Assembly: GCA_963675365.2 (NCBI GenBank)
Contig: CAXXVA010000002.1
Span: forward strand, 496,001 to 560,000
Length of the DNA: 64,000 nucleotides
Direction of reading: 5' to 3'
Source of the DNA: CAXXOK01 sp963675365
GTDB taxonomy: Bacteria; Bacillota; Clostridia; Christensenellales; Aristaeellaceae
Position numbers and translations under genes: made by a program. The notes under the pieces are model-generated. The model was not told the DNA's origin. It did no database searches and saw only the letters and a list, made by a program, of their open reading frames with translations. This document shows, piece after piece, positions 58,040 to 64,000 of the stretch (positions are counted from its first letter, which is position 1; every line of letters begins with the position of its first letter).

Positions 58040-58387
58040 ATGTATGAAGAATTTTGGGAGTTTTTACAACAAAATAACCAAGAAATATTTATTGATGTTG
58101 AAGGGAAACGGGATAGAATATTAAATTTCATAACTGAATATAATGAGAAGTACGATGAATCTATTGTTATTGGAAGTGATGGAATATGTCCACTTAGCGA
58201 AACCGTTGATAAATGGGGGATTGAGCTAAGAATCTATTTTAATGATACAACGGGTTTGTCATCCTATTGGAATAGTAGAAAATATAGAAATCAAAACTAC
58301 CGATCGGATGAGTATAACTATAGATTAGATGATAATCAGCTAGTAAGATTTCTCTTTGATAAAGGTTTTCGTGTAGGCTACAATTAG
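58040..58387 (+). CDS. Unknown protein of the modification operon
   Basis: A 115-aa acidic protein (FIDVEGKRDRILNFITEYNE) that I do not recognise. TYNEKYDES is absent as such, but the middle GIELRIYFNDTTGLSSYW and the tail LVRFLFDKGFRVGYN suggest a small alpha/beta fold. AGGAGG precedes the ATG. It is 12 bp after the second methyltransferase and 13 bp before the LAGLIDADG-like gene, so it is part of the system. A controller or subunit role is possible but unsupported. Confidence 0.6.
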   Translation: MYEEFWEFLQQNNQEIFIDVEGKRDRILNFITEYNEKYDESIVIGSDGICPLSETVDKWGIELRIYFNDTTGLSSYWNSRKYRNQNYRSDEYNYRLDDNQLVRFLFDKGFRVGYN

Positions 58388-58400
58388 GAAGGGTGTATTC

Positions 58401-58691
58401 ATGAATATAGAAATGGCATATCTATTAGGTATGATTTGTGGTAATGGCGAAATACAGAGAACTGCTTCAACAACAATCGTATCAATAGATATACCGCATA
58501 AAAAACTTCAAACCGATGAAATTCACGACATCAAGTTATATGTAAAAGCAAGTATTGCTGATATTCGAGCGACTATTGAGCCTTTGGTAGGCGCTGGGCT
58601 TGGTTTTATTCAAAATAAATCTTCAACAGTGCTGTCTTTTTCAAAATCTAACACTGATTTTCTCATCCGAGAAATGGTAGAGTACAATTAA
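58401..58691 (+). pseudogene. LAGLIDADG-like protein, 5' part (cut by IS)
   Basis: A 96-codon piece that begins NIEMAYLLGMICGNGEIQRT. LLGMICGNG aligns with the first LAGLIDADG helix, with Asn15 where the catalytic Asp would lie. The frame stops at TAA directly before the inverted repeat of the IS256-family element. The second LAGLIDADG-like helix lies beyond the element at 60125. AGGAAGG precedes the ATG. Taken with the 3' part, the intact protein would have been about 300 aa. Confidence 0.65.
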
Positions 58692-60003
58692 GTTCGCATC
58701 TTTGCCCATGAAGAAAGGAATGGGCAAGCCACTGGGACTCCGATACAATGGATGTTGCAAGACATTCACAAGGAGGGAGAACCCAATGGCTCAATGCAAG
58801 AATACCACGAATATCGAGGGAATGCTATTTCAATTCATGGGTACCGAGGATCCCATGTTCAGTATGCTGGAATGGCTGTGCCAGCAAATCATGGAGGTGG
58901 AAGTATCCAGCAAAATCGGCGCAGATAAACATGAGCAAAGCCAGGAGCGTATCAGTCATCGCTGCGGCTTTCGGGCACGGCGATTGGATACCCGAATGGG
59001 AACCATGTATCTCATGATTCCCAAGGTTAGGAAGGGCGGCTACATCCCATTTTTCGTGACCGAGCGTAAGCGTAGTGAGGTCGCATTAATCCAGGTGGTG
59101 CAGGAAGCCTTTGTACAAGGGGTATCCACCCGCAAGATGGAGAAGCTGGCCAAAAGTCTAGGAATTGAGAGCATATCCCGCAGCCAGGTCAGCGAGATGA
59201 CAAAAGGGCTAAATGAACAGGCCGAGGAATTCCGAAACCGTCCCCTTACATCCAACAGTTACCCGGTATTATGGGTAGATGCCCTCTACGAGAAAGTGCG
59301 GTATGGCGGACGGGTCGTAAGCATGGCCATATTACTGGTCTGTGGCGTGAACGATGAGGGTAAGCGGGAAGTGCTGGCGATTGAGCCCATGCTGGAAGAG
59401 TCCCGGGAAAGCTACAAGTTGCTCTTTGAGAAACTGAAAGATCGAGGTCTGACCAAGCCATCCCTGATTGTCTCAGACGCTCACAAAGGCCTTGTGGCGG
59501 CCATTGGCGAGTGTTTCCCTGGGTCCAGCTGGCAACGGTGCAAGGTGCATCTGATGCGCAATATCCTGGTACATGTGCCACACAGGGAGAAAGAGCGCTT
59601 TGCCAGCCTGCTTAAAGGCATTTGGATGACAACGGATCCGGATACGGCCAGGCAGCGGGCGCAGGAATTGGCAGATGTGTACAGGGCGAGATTTCCCAAG
59701 GCGATTGAAACCCTGGAAGAGGGCTTAGAGGATTCACTGACATACTTGACATTCCCCAAACTGGACGCCAGGAAAGTCAGCTCCAATAACATGCTGGAAC
59801 GGTTGAACAAGGAGGTTCGCCGGCGAACCAGGGTGGTTGGTATCTTTCCAAATCCGGAGTCTTACCTCCGGTTGGTGACAGTTTACCTGATGGAATACTC
59901 GGAGGACTGGTCGGTTTCCAAATCATACCTCAACAAAGAATCACTTCAATTACTCAACGACCAGGCAGCATAACATGGCTTTTCGGAGTCCAAAGTTGCG
60001 AAC
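58692..60003. mobile_element. IS256-family insertion sequence
   Basis: A 1312-bp element. The left end GTTCGCATCTTTG and the complement of the right end GTTCGCAACTTTG form 13-bp terminal inverted repeats with one mismatch. It carries one transposase gene. The 9-bp flanks (TACAATTAA and ACCAGTTGA) agree at only five positions, so no clean target duplication is seen. It interrupts the LAGLIDADG-like gene. Confidence 0.85.
58786..59973 (+). CDS. IS256-family transposase
   Basis: A 395-aa DDE transposase of the IS256 (mutator) family. Catalytic residues are visible in LWVDALYEKVR (first Asp), LIVSDAHKGL (second Asp) and NMLERLNKEVRRR (Glu). SSWQRCKVHLMRNIL is the family's CxxH signature. The ATG at 58786 follows AGGAGGGAG; an upstream in-frame start within the terminal region lacks one. 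The gene is intact, so the element may still move. GC is close to host level, unlike the AT-rich genes it split. Confidence 0.93.
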   Translation: MAQCKNTTNIEGMLFQFMGTEDPMFSMLEWLCQQIMEVEVSSKIGADKHEQSQERISHRCGFRARRLDTRMGTMYLMIPKVRKGGYIPFFVTERKRSEVALIQVVQEAFVQGVSTRKMEKLAKSLGIESISRSQVSEMTKGLNEQAEEFRNRPLTSNSYPVLWVDALYEKVRYGGRVVSMAILLVCGVNDEGKREVLAIEPMLEESRESYKLLFEKLKDRGLTKPSLIVSDAHKGLVAAIGECFPGSSWQRCKVHLMRNILVHVPHREKERFASLLKGIWMTTDPDTARQRAQELADVYRARFPKAIETLEEGLEDSLTYLTFPKLDARKVSSNNMLERLNKEVRRRTRVVGIFPNPESYLRLVTVYLMEYSEDWSVSKSYLNKESLQLLNDQAA

Positions 60004-60643
60004 ACCAGTTGACACGACCCGAGAAATTAACAGATTTATTGGAAATGCTGTTTCTCATAATAATATCAACATACACAAAGATATATTTGCATGTACCCAT
60101 GATGAGCGAAAACAGTTCATCAAGGGATTTGCTGATGTTACTGGCTACATAAGAAGAAGCAATGCGTATTTTGAAAAGTTTGAGCATAGGGTCTATTTCG
60201 AAATTCCACAAAATTGGCAGATGGTAATTGATATCTGTAATCTCCTAAAATCTTCTGATATCCCTGTACAAACAATTGATTGGGCACATCCTAATATAAG
60301 GGATGGTAATTTAACTGCTTATAACAAGGGAAAAATAAATTTTTGGAAGAAAGAGCATCAGATAAAAGTATGGGCAAATGAATTTACTCCAATTGGATTT
60401 GGAATAATTCATAAACAACAAGCTTTAGAGATGTTTTCTGAAGAACTACTTTCTGGGTACATAGGTCTAAACAAGGATCCAAGAGAAAGAACACATAGGT
60501 TTTATTGGGACCTAAAAAGAAAATCGTTTAGAGTGAAGCCATTTCATCCTGGAGAAAATGATGAATTTATCCCACTCACAATTAGAGGCAAGCATTTTAA
60601 CTCATGGTCTGAGATAGCAAAGGAACTGGGCTATGTTGAGTAA
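59975..60643 (+). pseudogene. LAGLIDADG-like protein, 3' part (IS-fused start)
   Basis: A 222-codon frame whose first nine codons (MAFRSPKLR) come from the right end of the IS element and the rest from the interrupted gene. ERKQFIKGFADVTGYIRRSN is the second LAGLIDADG-like helix, with Thr56 in place of the usual catalytic acid. The C-terminal part includes TIRGKHFNSWSEIAKELGY, a small helical end often seen after DNA-binding domains. No ribosome site precedes the ATG, so translation is doubtful. The stop overlaps the nuclease gene by 11 bases. Confidence 0.6.
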
Positions 60644-61130
60644 AAAAAGCGTAAAGAGTGAGTTTGAGCTTTATGAACCAATGTGCAATTGGCTGCACAA
60701 ATATCTTAAGGATAAATATGTTGGTTTTCAGATATCAACTTGTGATGCTCATGCCGAACGATTAGATAAAGTGTTATATAAACACGGGATAAGAAACGAC
60801 ATGATTACTGGCATAGATATACAAATTGATGTACTTGGCATTGCGCGTAAAAATGACGTGATTAAATTATTCTTCATTGAAGCTAAAAAGACTAGACTTA
60901 CTATAAGAGATTTAGGGCAGCTGTGGGCATATTGCAAATTGATAGATCCCGAAGAAGCATTTCTAATGACTTCTGCAGAACTTGGAAGTTTAAACAAAAT
61001 ATTGAATGTCTTTAAGCGAGAAGATTTGCTTGATTTCGGGGACGGAAAACGAATAAAGAAGATGAATGTCGCGGTGTGGGATTTATCATCAAATTCACCT
61101 GATTTTGCAAGAATGATACCAAAAATATAG
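60633..61130 (+). CDS. PD-(D/E)XK-type nuclease, probable restriction subunit
   Basis: A 165-aa protein with a plausible PD-(D/E)XK core: Asp66 in GIDIQIDVLGI, then Glu83-x-Lys85 in LFFIEAKKTRLTIRDLGQLWAY. The Gln-Leu-Trp helix after the lysine is common in such nucleases. The N-terminal FELYEPMCNWLHKYLKDKY helix pair is typical of small restriction subunits. Lying last in the methyltransferase operon and overlapping the LAGLIDADG-like gene, it is the best candidate for the cutting subunit. Whether it works without its interrupted partner is unknown. Confidence 0.68.
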   Translation: MLSKKSVKSEFELYEPMCNWLHKYLKDKYVGFQISTCDAHAERLDKVLYKHGIRNDMITGIDIQIDVLGIARKNDVIKLFFIEAKKTRLTIRDLGQLWAYCKLIDPEEAFLMTSAELGSLNKILNVFKREDLLDFGDGKRIKKMNVAVWDLSSNSPDFARMIPKI

Positions 61131-61487
61131 GTTTTGCCGTGAGACATGCACAAAATAGATTTCAAGGTTGTAGTAACTTGGAATTAACCAGCTGAGGAAG
61201 TCGGTACAGTTGTAAGAATTATAGCGAAATCATCAAAAGCGGTTGAGTTAAATCCCGCACTTTTCCCGCACTTTAGTGTCCGTCCGTTTAATGTGGTGTA
61301 TCCATCATATCGGACGAAACCATTATATATCCTAGGATTCGGAACGCTCTGCCATTGCTGAAATACAACCAACAGGGATTCGAATCCCCTCATCGTCACA
61401 ACATAAAACGCTTTTGAAATAAAGAGGCCATATGCTAAATGACACAGTGTGAGTTTAGCTTTATCTGTTGTTGCTTTATGGCTGGAG

Positions 61488-61511
61488 GGTTGACCCTAAT
61501 TCTGACCCTTT
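61488..61511. repeat. Candidate arm-type integrase site near attR
   Basis: GGTTGACCCTAATTCTGACC plus CTTT, two TGACCCT units in direct repeat, matching 23712-23735 at 21 of 24 positions. It lies 91 bp from the attR core. Confidence 0.5.
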
Positions 61512-61565
61512 CGACTTCGGTTCTAGTCGCTTTTTTGCGTTCTTTTTCGTTCGATTCTCAAACTA

Positions 61566-61600
61566 AAAACCCGCCGAAGCCTTAAGCTACAACGGGTTTT
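61566..61600 (-). terminator. Phage-borne terminator for tRNA-Arg
   Basis: AAAACCCG pairs with CGGGTTTT around a 19-base loop, and the leftward product continues into a T-rich end. It lies three bases after the tRNA 3' end and replaces the host terminator displaced to attL. Confidence 0.7.
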
Positions 61601-61602
61601 GC

Positions 61603-61648
61603 TTGGTGAGCCCGGCGGGATTCGAACCCACGACCTTTTGATTCGTAG
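61603..61648. repeat. attR core (46-bp direct repeat)
   Basis: Identical to 23607-23652. Here the core continues into the 5' half of the tRNA gene, so the tRNA remains complete after integration. Confidence 0.92.
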
Positions 61649-61680
61649 TCAAACACTCTATCCAGCTGAGCTACGAGCCC
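61604..61680 (-). tRNA. tRNA-Arg (anticodon ACG)
   Basis: A 77-base leftward tRNA including encoded CCA. It starts GGGCTCGTAGCTCAGCTGGA, has anticodon stem TTTGA/TCAAA around CTACGAA (anticodon ACG), and a T arm with GGTTCGAATCC. The acceptor GGGCTCG pairs with CGGGCTC at all positions but one wobble-free check remains by folding. ACG becomes ICG after deamination and reads CGU, CGC and CGA. It is the prophage attachment gene. Confidence 0.95.
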
Positions 61681-61715
61681 ACATGCTGCATGACAATGTC
61701 AAAAACAGCTTGCTT

Positions 61716-61744
61716 ATTATAGCAGGTGGTCGCAAGAAAATCAA
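61716..61744 (-). promoter_or_regulatory. tRNA-Arg promoter
   Basis: Reading leftward, TTGATT and TATAAT are separated by 17 bp, with the -10 box 36 bp before the tRNA. It lies in host DNA. Confidence 0.7.
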
Positions 61745-61791
61745 CATGTGGACGGCAACTTATTATTTCGGCGGCGTGAATGCGGAAGGAC

Positions 61792-61819
61792 TTGTATTTA
61801 CGGCGCGAATTTCTATAAT
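61792..61819 (+). promoter_or_regulatory. Promoter of the fucosidase gene
   Basis: TTGTAT and TATAAT are separated by 16 bp, 38 bp before the ATG at 61857. Confidence 0.6.
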
Positions 61820-61856
61820 ATATAGATAGGAAAAAATGAATCTTCTGGAGGGCAAA

Positions 61857-63326
61857 ATGGATCGGCAGGCATATTTGAAAACGATTGAAACGGTCATCGC
61901 GCGTGGGCCGTACCGGGACGATTGGGATTCCATGGCCGGCAGGCAGATGCCGGAGTGGATGTACCGGGGAAAGCTGGGAATCTTCATCCACTTCGGGGCG
62001 TATGCGGTGCCGGCGTTCAACAACGAATGGTATCCGCGTAACATGTACATCCAGGGCACCCCGGAGTTTGAACACCACGTGAAAACCTGGGGAGCGCACA
62101 AGGATTTCGGGTATAAGGATTTCATTCCGCTGTTTACCGCGCCGAAGTTCGACGCCGAAACATGGGCCGCGCTGTTTAAAAAGGCGGGCGCGAAGTACGT
62201 CGTGCCCGTGGCCGAGCACCACGAGGGCTTTCAGATGTACAAAAGCGAGCTTTCGCGCTGGAACGCCTACGAGATGGGCCCAAAGCGCGACGTGCTGGGC
62301 GAGCTGTATGCCGCGTTTTCCGATCACGGTCTGGTGCCGTGCGCGTCGTCCCATCGGGTGGAACACTGGTTTTTCCTTGGGCACGGCAAGGAATTTGACA
62401 GCGATATCCGCGAACCGCTCAAGCGCGGGGATTTCTATTGGCCGTCGATGCCGGAGGCCGATCATCAGGACCTGTTTTCAACCCCCACGCCTACGGCCGA
62501 GTTTCTGGAGGATTGGCTGCTGCGCTGCTGCGAGATCGTGGACAAGTACCAGCCGAAGCTTCTCTACTTCGACTGGTGGATACAGCACAGCGCGGTACGA
62601 CCGTACCTGAAAAAGTTCGCCGCCTACTACTATAACCGCGCCGCGGAGTGGGGCGAGGACGTGACCATCTGCTACAAGCACGACGCGTTCGCTTTCGGCA
62701 CGGCGACGGTGGACGTCGAGCGCGGAAAGTTCGCCCAGCCCAAGCCTTTCCGCTGGCAGACGGACACGGCAATCGCCCGCAATTCCTGGTGCTGGACCGA
62801 AAACAACATTTTCAAATCGCCGGAATGCCTGGTGCGCGATCTGGTGGATATCGTATCCAAAAACGGCGTACTGCTCTTAAACGTCGGTCCCATGGCCGAC
62901 GGCACGATCTCCGACGAGGACACGGCGGTGCTCGAGGCCATCGGCGCGTGGATGCAGGTGAACGGCGAAGCGATATACGATACCACCGTGTGGCGCACGG
63001 CGGCCGAAGGCCCCACGCAAACGTCGGACGGAAGCTTTGCCGACGGCGTGGATACGCAGTTCTCCACCGGGGACATCCGCTTCACCACGCGCGGCAAGCA
63101 CCTGTACTGCACCTTCCTGCAATGGCCGGGGGACGGCAAGGGGCTGATCACCTCGCTTAAGGAGCAGGACGCCTCCCATCTGCCGGTGTTCCACGGCATC
63201 ATCGAGGACGTGGATATTCTGGGCTACGGTAAGCCAGCCTGGACGCGGGACGCGGAGGGCTTGCACGTGAGCCTGCCGGGCATTGAAACCCAAATGCCCG
63301 TCGTCGTGCGTGTTACGCTGGGATAA
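61857..63326 (+). CDS. Alpha-L-fucosidase (GH29)
   Basis: A 489-aa glycoside hydrolase family 29 enzyme. GIFIHFGAYAVPAFNNEWYPRNMY near residue 41 and AEHHEGFQMY at 119 are hallmark segments. Asp239 in LLYFDWW is at the nucleophile position. A C-terminal beta domain follows from about 370. No signal peptide, so it acts in the cytoplasm on imported fucosides. I favour ATG 61857 after TGGAGGGC over ATG 61836, which has only a weak site. The cupin gene follows 11 bp later, so the two form an operon. Confidence 0.9.
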   Translation: MDRQAYLKTIETVIARGPYRDDWDSMAGRQMPEWMYRGKLGIFIHFGAYAVPAFNNEWYPRNMYIQGTPEFEHHVKTWGAHKDFGYKDFIPLFTAPKFDAETWAALFKKAGAKYVVPVAEHHEGFQMYKSELSRWNAYEMGPKRDVLGELYAAFSDHGLVPCASSHRVEHWFFLGHGKEFDSDIREPLKRGDFYWPSMPEADHQDLFSTPTPTAEFLEDWLLRCCEIVDKYQPKLLYFDWWIQHSAVRPYLKKFAAYYYNRAAEWGEDVTICYKHDAFAFGTATVDVERGKFAQPKPFRWQTDTAIARNSWCWTENNIFKSPECLVRDLVDIVSKNGVLLLNVGPMADGTISDEDTAVLEAIGAWMQVNGEAIYDTTVWRTAAEGPTQTSDGSFADGVDTQFSTGDIRFTTRGKHLYCTFLQWPGDGKGLITSLKEQDASHLPVFHGIIEDVDILGYGKPAWTRDAEGLHVSLPGIETQMPVVVRVTLG

Positions 63327-63337
63327 AGGAGAAACAC

Positions 63338-63697
63338 ATGGACAAGATCAGCTTACAGGAGAAGTTTTCCAAGTTTTCGGAGCTTTGGAGCCCCAAGATC
63401 ATCGGCGAGATTAACGATTCAGCGGTGAAGATCGCCAAGCTTCAGGGCGAGTTCCTCTGGCACGCGCACGATCACGAGGATGAGATGTTCTACGTTTTCA
63501 AGGGCGCGCTCACCGTGAAACTGCGGGAAAAGGATATTGTGCTGGGCGAAGGCGAGTGCGTGATCATCCCCAAGGGTGTGGAGCACATGCCCGTGGCAAA
63601 CGACGAGGTTTGGGTGATGATGATCGAACCCAAAGGCACGCTTAATACCGGCAACGCGCAAAGCGACCGCACGGTCGCCGATCCCGAGAGGATATAG
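63338..63697 (+). CDS. Small cupin-domain protein
   Basis: A 119-aa single cupin. The metal motif is visible as HAHDHEDEMFYVFKG in motif 1 and GECVIIPKGVEHMPVAND in motif 2. Histidines 48, 50 and 92 or nearby would bind the metal. AAAGGAG precedes the ATG. Linked to the fucosidase, it may act on the released sugar (as an isomerase- or mutarotase-like protein) or as a sensor; this is inference. Confidence 0.8.
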   Translation: MDKISLQEKFSKFSELWSPKIIGEINDSAVKIAKLQGEFLWHAHDHEDEMFYVFKGALTVKLREKDIVLGEGECVIIPKGVEHMPVANDEVWVMMIEPKGTLNTGNAQSDRTVADPERI

Positions 63698-63717
63698 GCT
63701 GAAAAGCAAATTATAAC

Positions 63718-63835
63718 TTGACTTGGACCGCGCAATGTGATACCTTATTTCGGCAAGCCGCTCAAGCGGGGTTTTGAAGTGCGCCCATAAGCGCCGCCCG
63801 ACGTTTGGCGAGTTCTAAAGTTGGAGGTGCATGCC
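63718..63835 (+). promoter_or_regulatory. rplU promoter and leader (probable L21 leader)
   Basis: TTGACT near 63718 with a weak -10 (TACCTT) 17 bp on is followed by about 90 bases of untranslated leader with pairing segments such as AGCCGCTCAAGCGGGGTTTT. Firmicute rplU genes often have such a structured leader for autoregulation by L21. I infer this from position and pairing, not from a covariance model. Confidence 0.5.
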
Positions 63836-64000
63836 ATGTACGCTGTGATCCAGACAGGTGGCAAGCAATACCGCGTAACCGAAGGGGACATTATCTACGT
63901 AGAAAAACTCGAACAGGAACCCGACAGCACCGTAAACTTCGACGTGCTGATGGTGGGTGAGGGCAAGACCTTGAAAATCGGCAAGCCGACCGTAAAGGAC
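63836..64000 (+). CDS. rplU: Ribosomal protein L21, 5' part
   Basis: The first 55 codons of L21. MYAVIQTGGKQYRVTEGDII is diagnostic, with VLMVGEGKTLKIGKPTVKD before the window ends. GGAGGTGCATGCC precedes the ATG. In Firmicutes it is followed by ysxB and rpmA, which would lie beyond the window. It binds 23S rRNA in the large subunit. Confidence 0.95.
   Translation, partial: MYAVIQTGGKQYRVTEGDIIYVEKLEQEPDSTVNFDVLMVGEGKTLKIGKPTVKD

Larger units (their letters stand above)
61131..61602. other. Non-coding right prophage end
   Basis: I see no gene here. It contains repeated CCCGCACTTT units near 61256-61275, a tRNA T-arm-like stretch (GGGATTCGAATCCCCT near 61376), a candidate arm-type integrase site and a terminator. 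It corresponds to one arm of attP plus old attachment debris. Confidence 0.6.
23607..61648. mobile_element. Siphovirus-type prophage integrated in tRNA-Arg
   Basis: About 38 kb bounded by the 46-bp direct repeats. It is modular: integrase and lysogeny genes leftward, then early, recombination, replication, packaging, head, tail, lysis and a cargo operon, mostly rightward. Portal, minor head and scaffold proteins are of the SPP1 type, and tail genes include a long tape measure, Dit and a Gp37-like protein, all pointing to a long flexible tail. Every module needed for a virion is present without obvious breaks. The only clear lesion is the IS256 insertion in the cargo operon. Confidence 0.95.

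Noticed and set aside
58683..60012. A 9-bp target duplication for the IS256-family element
   Set aside because: The two flanks match at only five of nine positions, no better than loosely related sequence, so I do not claim a duplication.
61184..61399. 71-codon leftward frame at the right prophage end
   Set aside because: No ribosome site; it covers the repeated CCCGCACTTT units and T-arm-like debris, so it is probably chance.

Overview
The window looks like the chromosome of an anaerobic Firmicute, most likely class Clostridia. It has moderately high GC, strong AGGAGG-type ribosome binding sites with frequent GTG and TTG starts, a TAXI-type TRAP transporter, ferredoxin-linked and flavin oxidoreductases, aconitase X, an SPP1-like siphovirus prophage and an rplU gene behind a leader. 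I cannot name the genus. No rRNA or CRISPR array is visible; one complete tRNA gene is.

Bases 1-6416 hold an operon-like run of amide-hydrolysing genes: an M19 dipeptidase (cut by the window start), two D-aminoacylase-type amidohydrolases, an Asp/Glu/hydantoin racemase-family protein, a nitroreductase and a GntR regulator. After a gap with a small XRE regulator, bases 7100-22552 form a catabolic island: TAXI-TRAP permease and binding protein, a small membrane protein, an SDR dehydrogenase, two fumarate-reductase-type flavoproteins, a GntR/FCD regulator, a PreA-like FeS dehydrogenase, both halves of aconitase X, an EamA exporter and three tandem RraA-family aldolase-like proteins. A shared operator-like motif built on GTATACAnTCTGT lies at three or four promoters here and fits control by the local GntR/FCD protein. 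The substrate is not evident.

Bases 22553-23606 are a graveyard: an IS3 orfA remnant, a decayed integrase and a partial third copy of the tRNA-Arg 3' end. A prophage of about 38 kb then occupies 23607-61648 between 46-bp direct repeats that copy the 3' end of tRNA-Arg(ACG); the complete tRNA is at the right end. Its order is integrase and lysogeny genes (leftward), an early region with unusual repeated convergent pairs of very small genes, RecE/RecT recombination, SSB, replication-associated genes, RusA and a late regulator, then terminase, portal, head, tail, fibre, endolysin and holins. Small minus-strand accessory genes interrupt the rightward operons. 

The right end of the prophage (55.7-61.1 kb) is an AT-rich cargo operon from its own consensus promoter: an NPPY adenine methyltransferase, a TSPPYW methyltransferase, an unknown 115-aa protein, a LAGLIDADG-like protein with altered catalytic positions that is split by an IS256-family element, and a PD-(D/E)XK-type nuclease. 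I read it as an unusual restriction-modification module, now probably impaired. Host sequence resumes with the tRNA-Arg promoter, a GH29 alpha-L-fucosidase, a cupin and the start of rplU.
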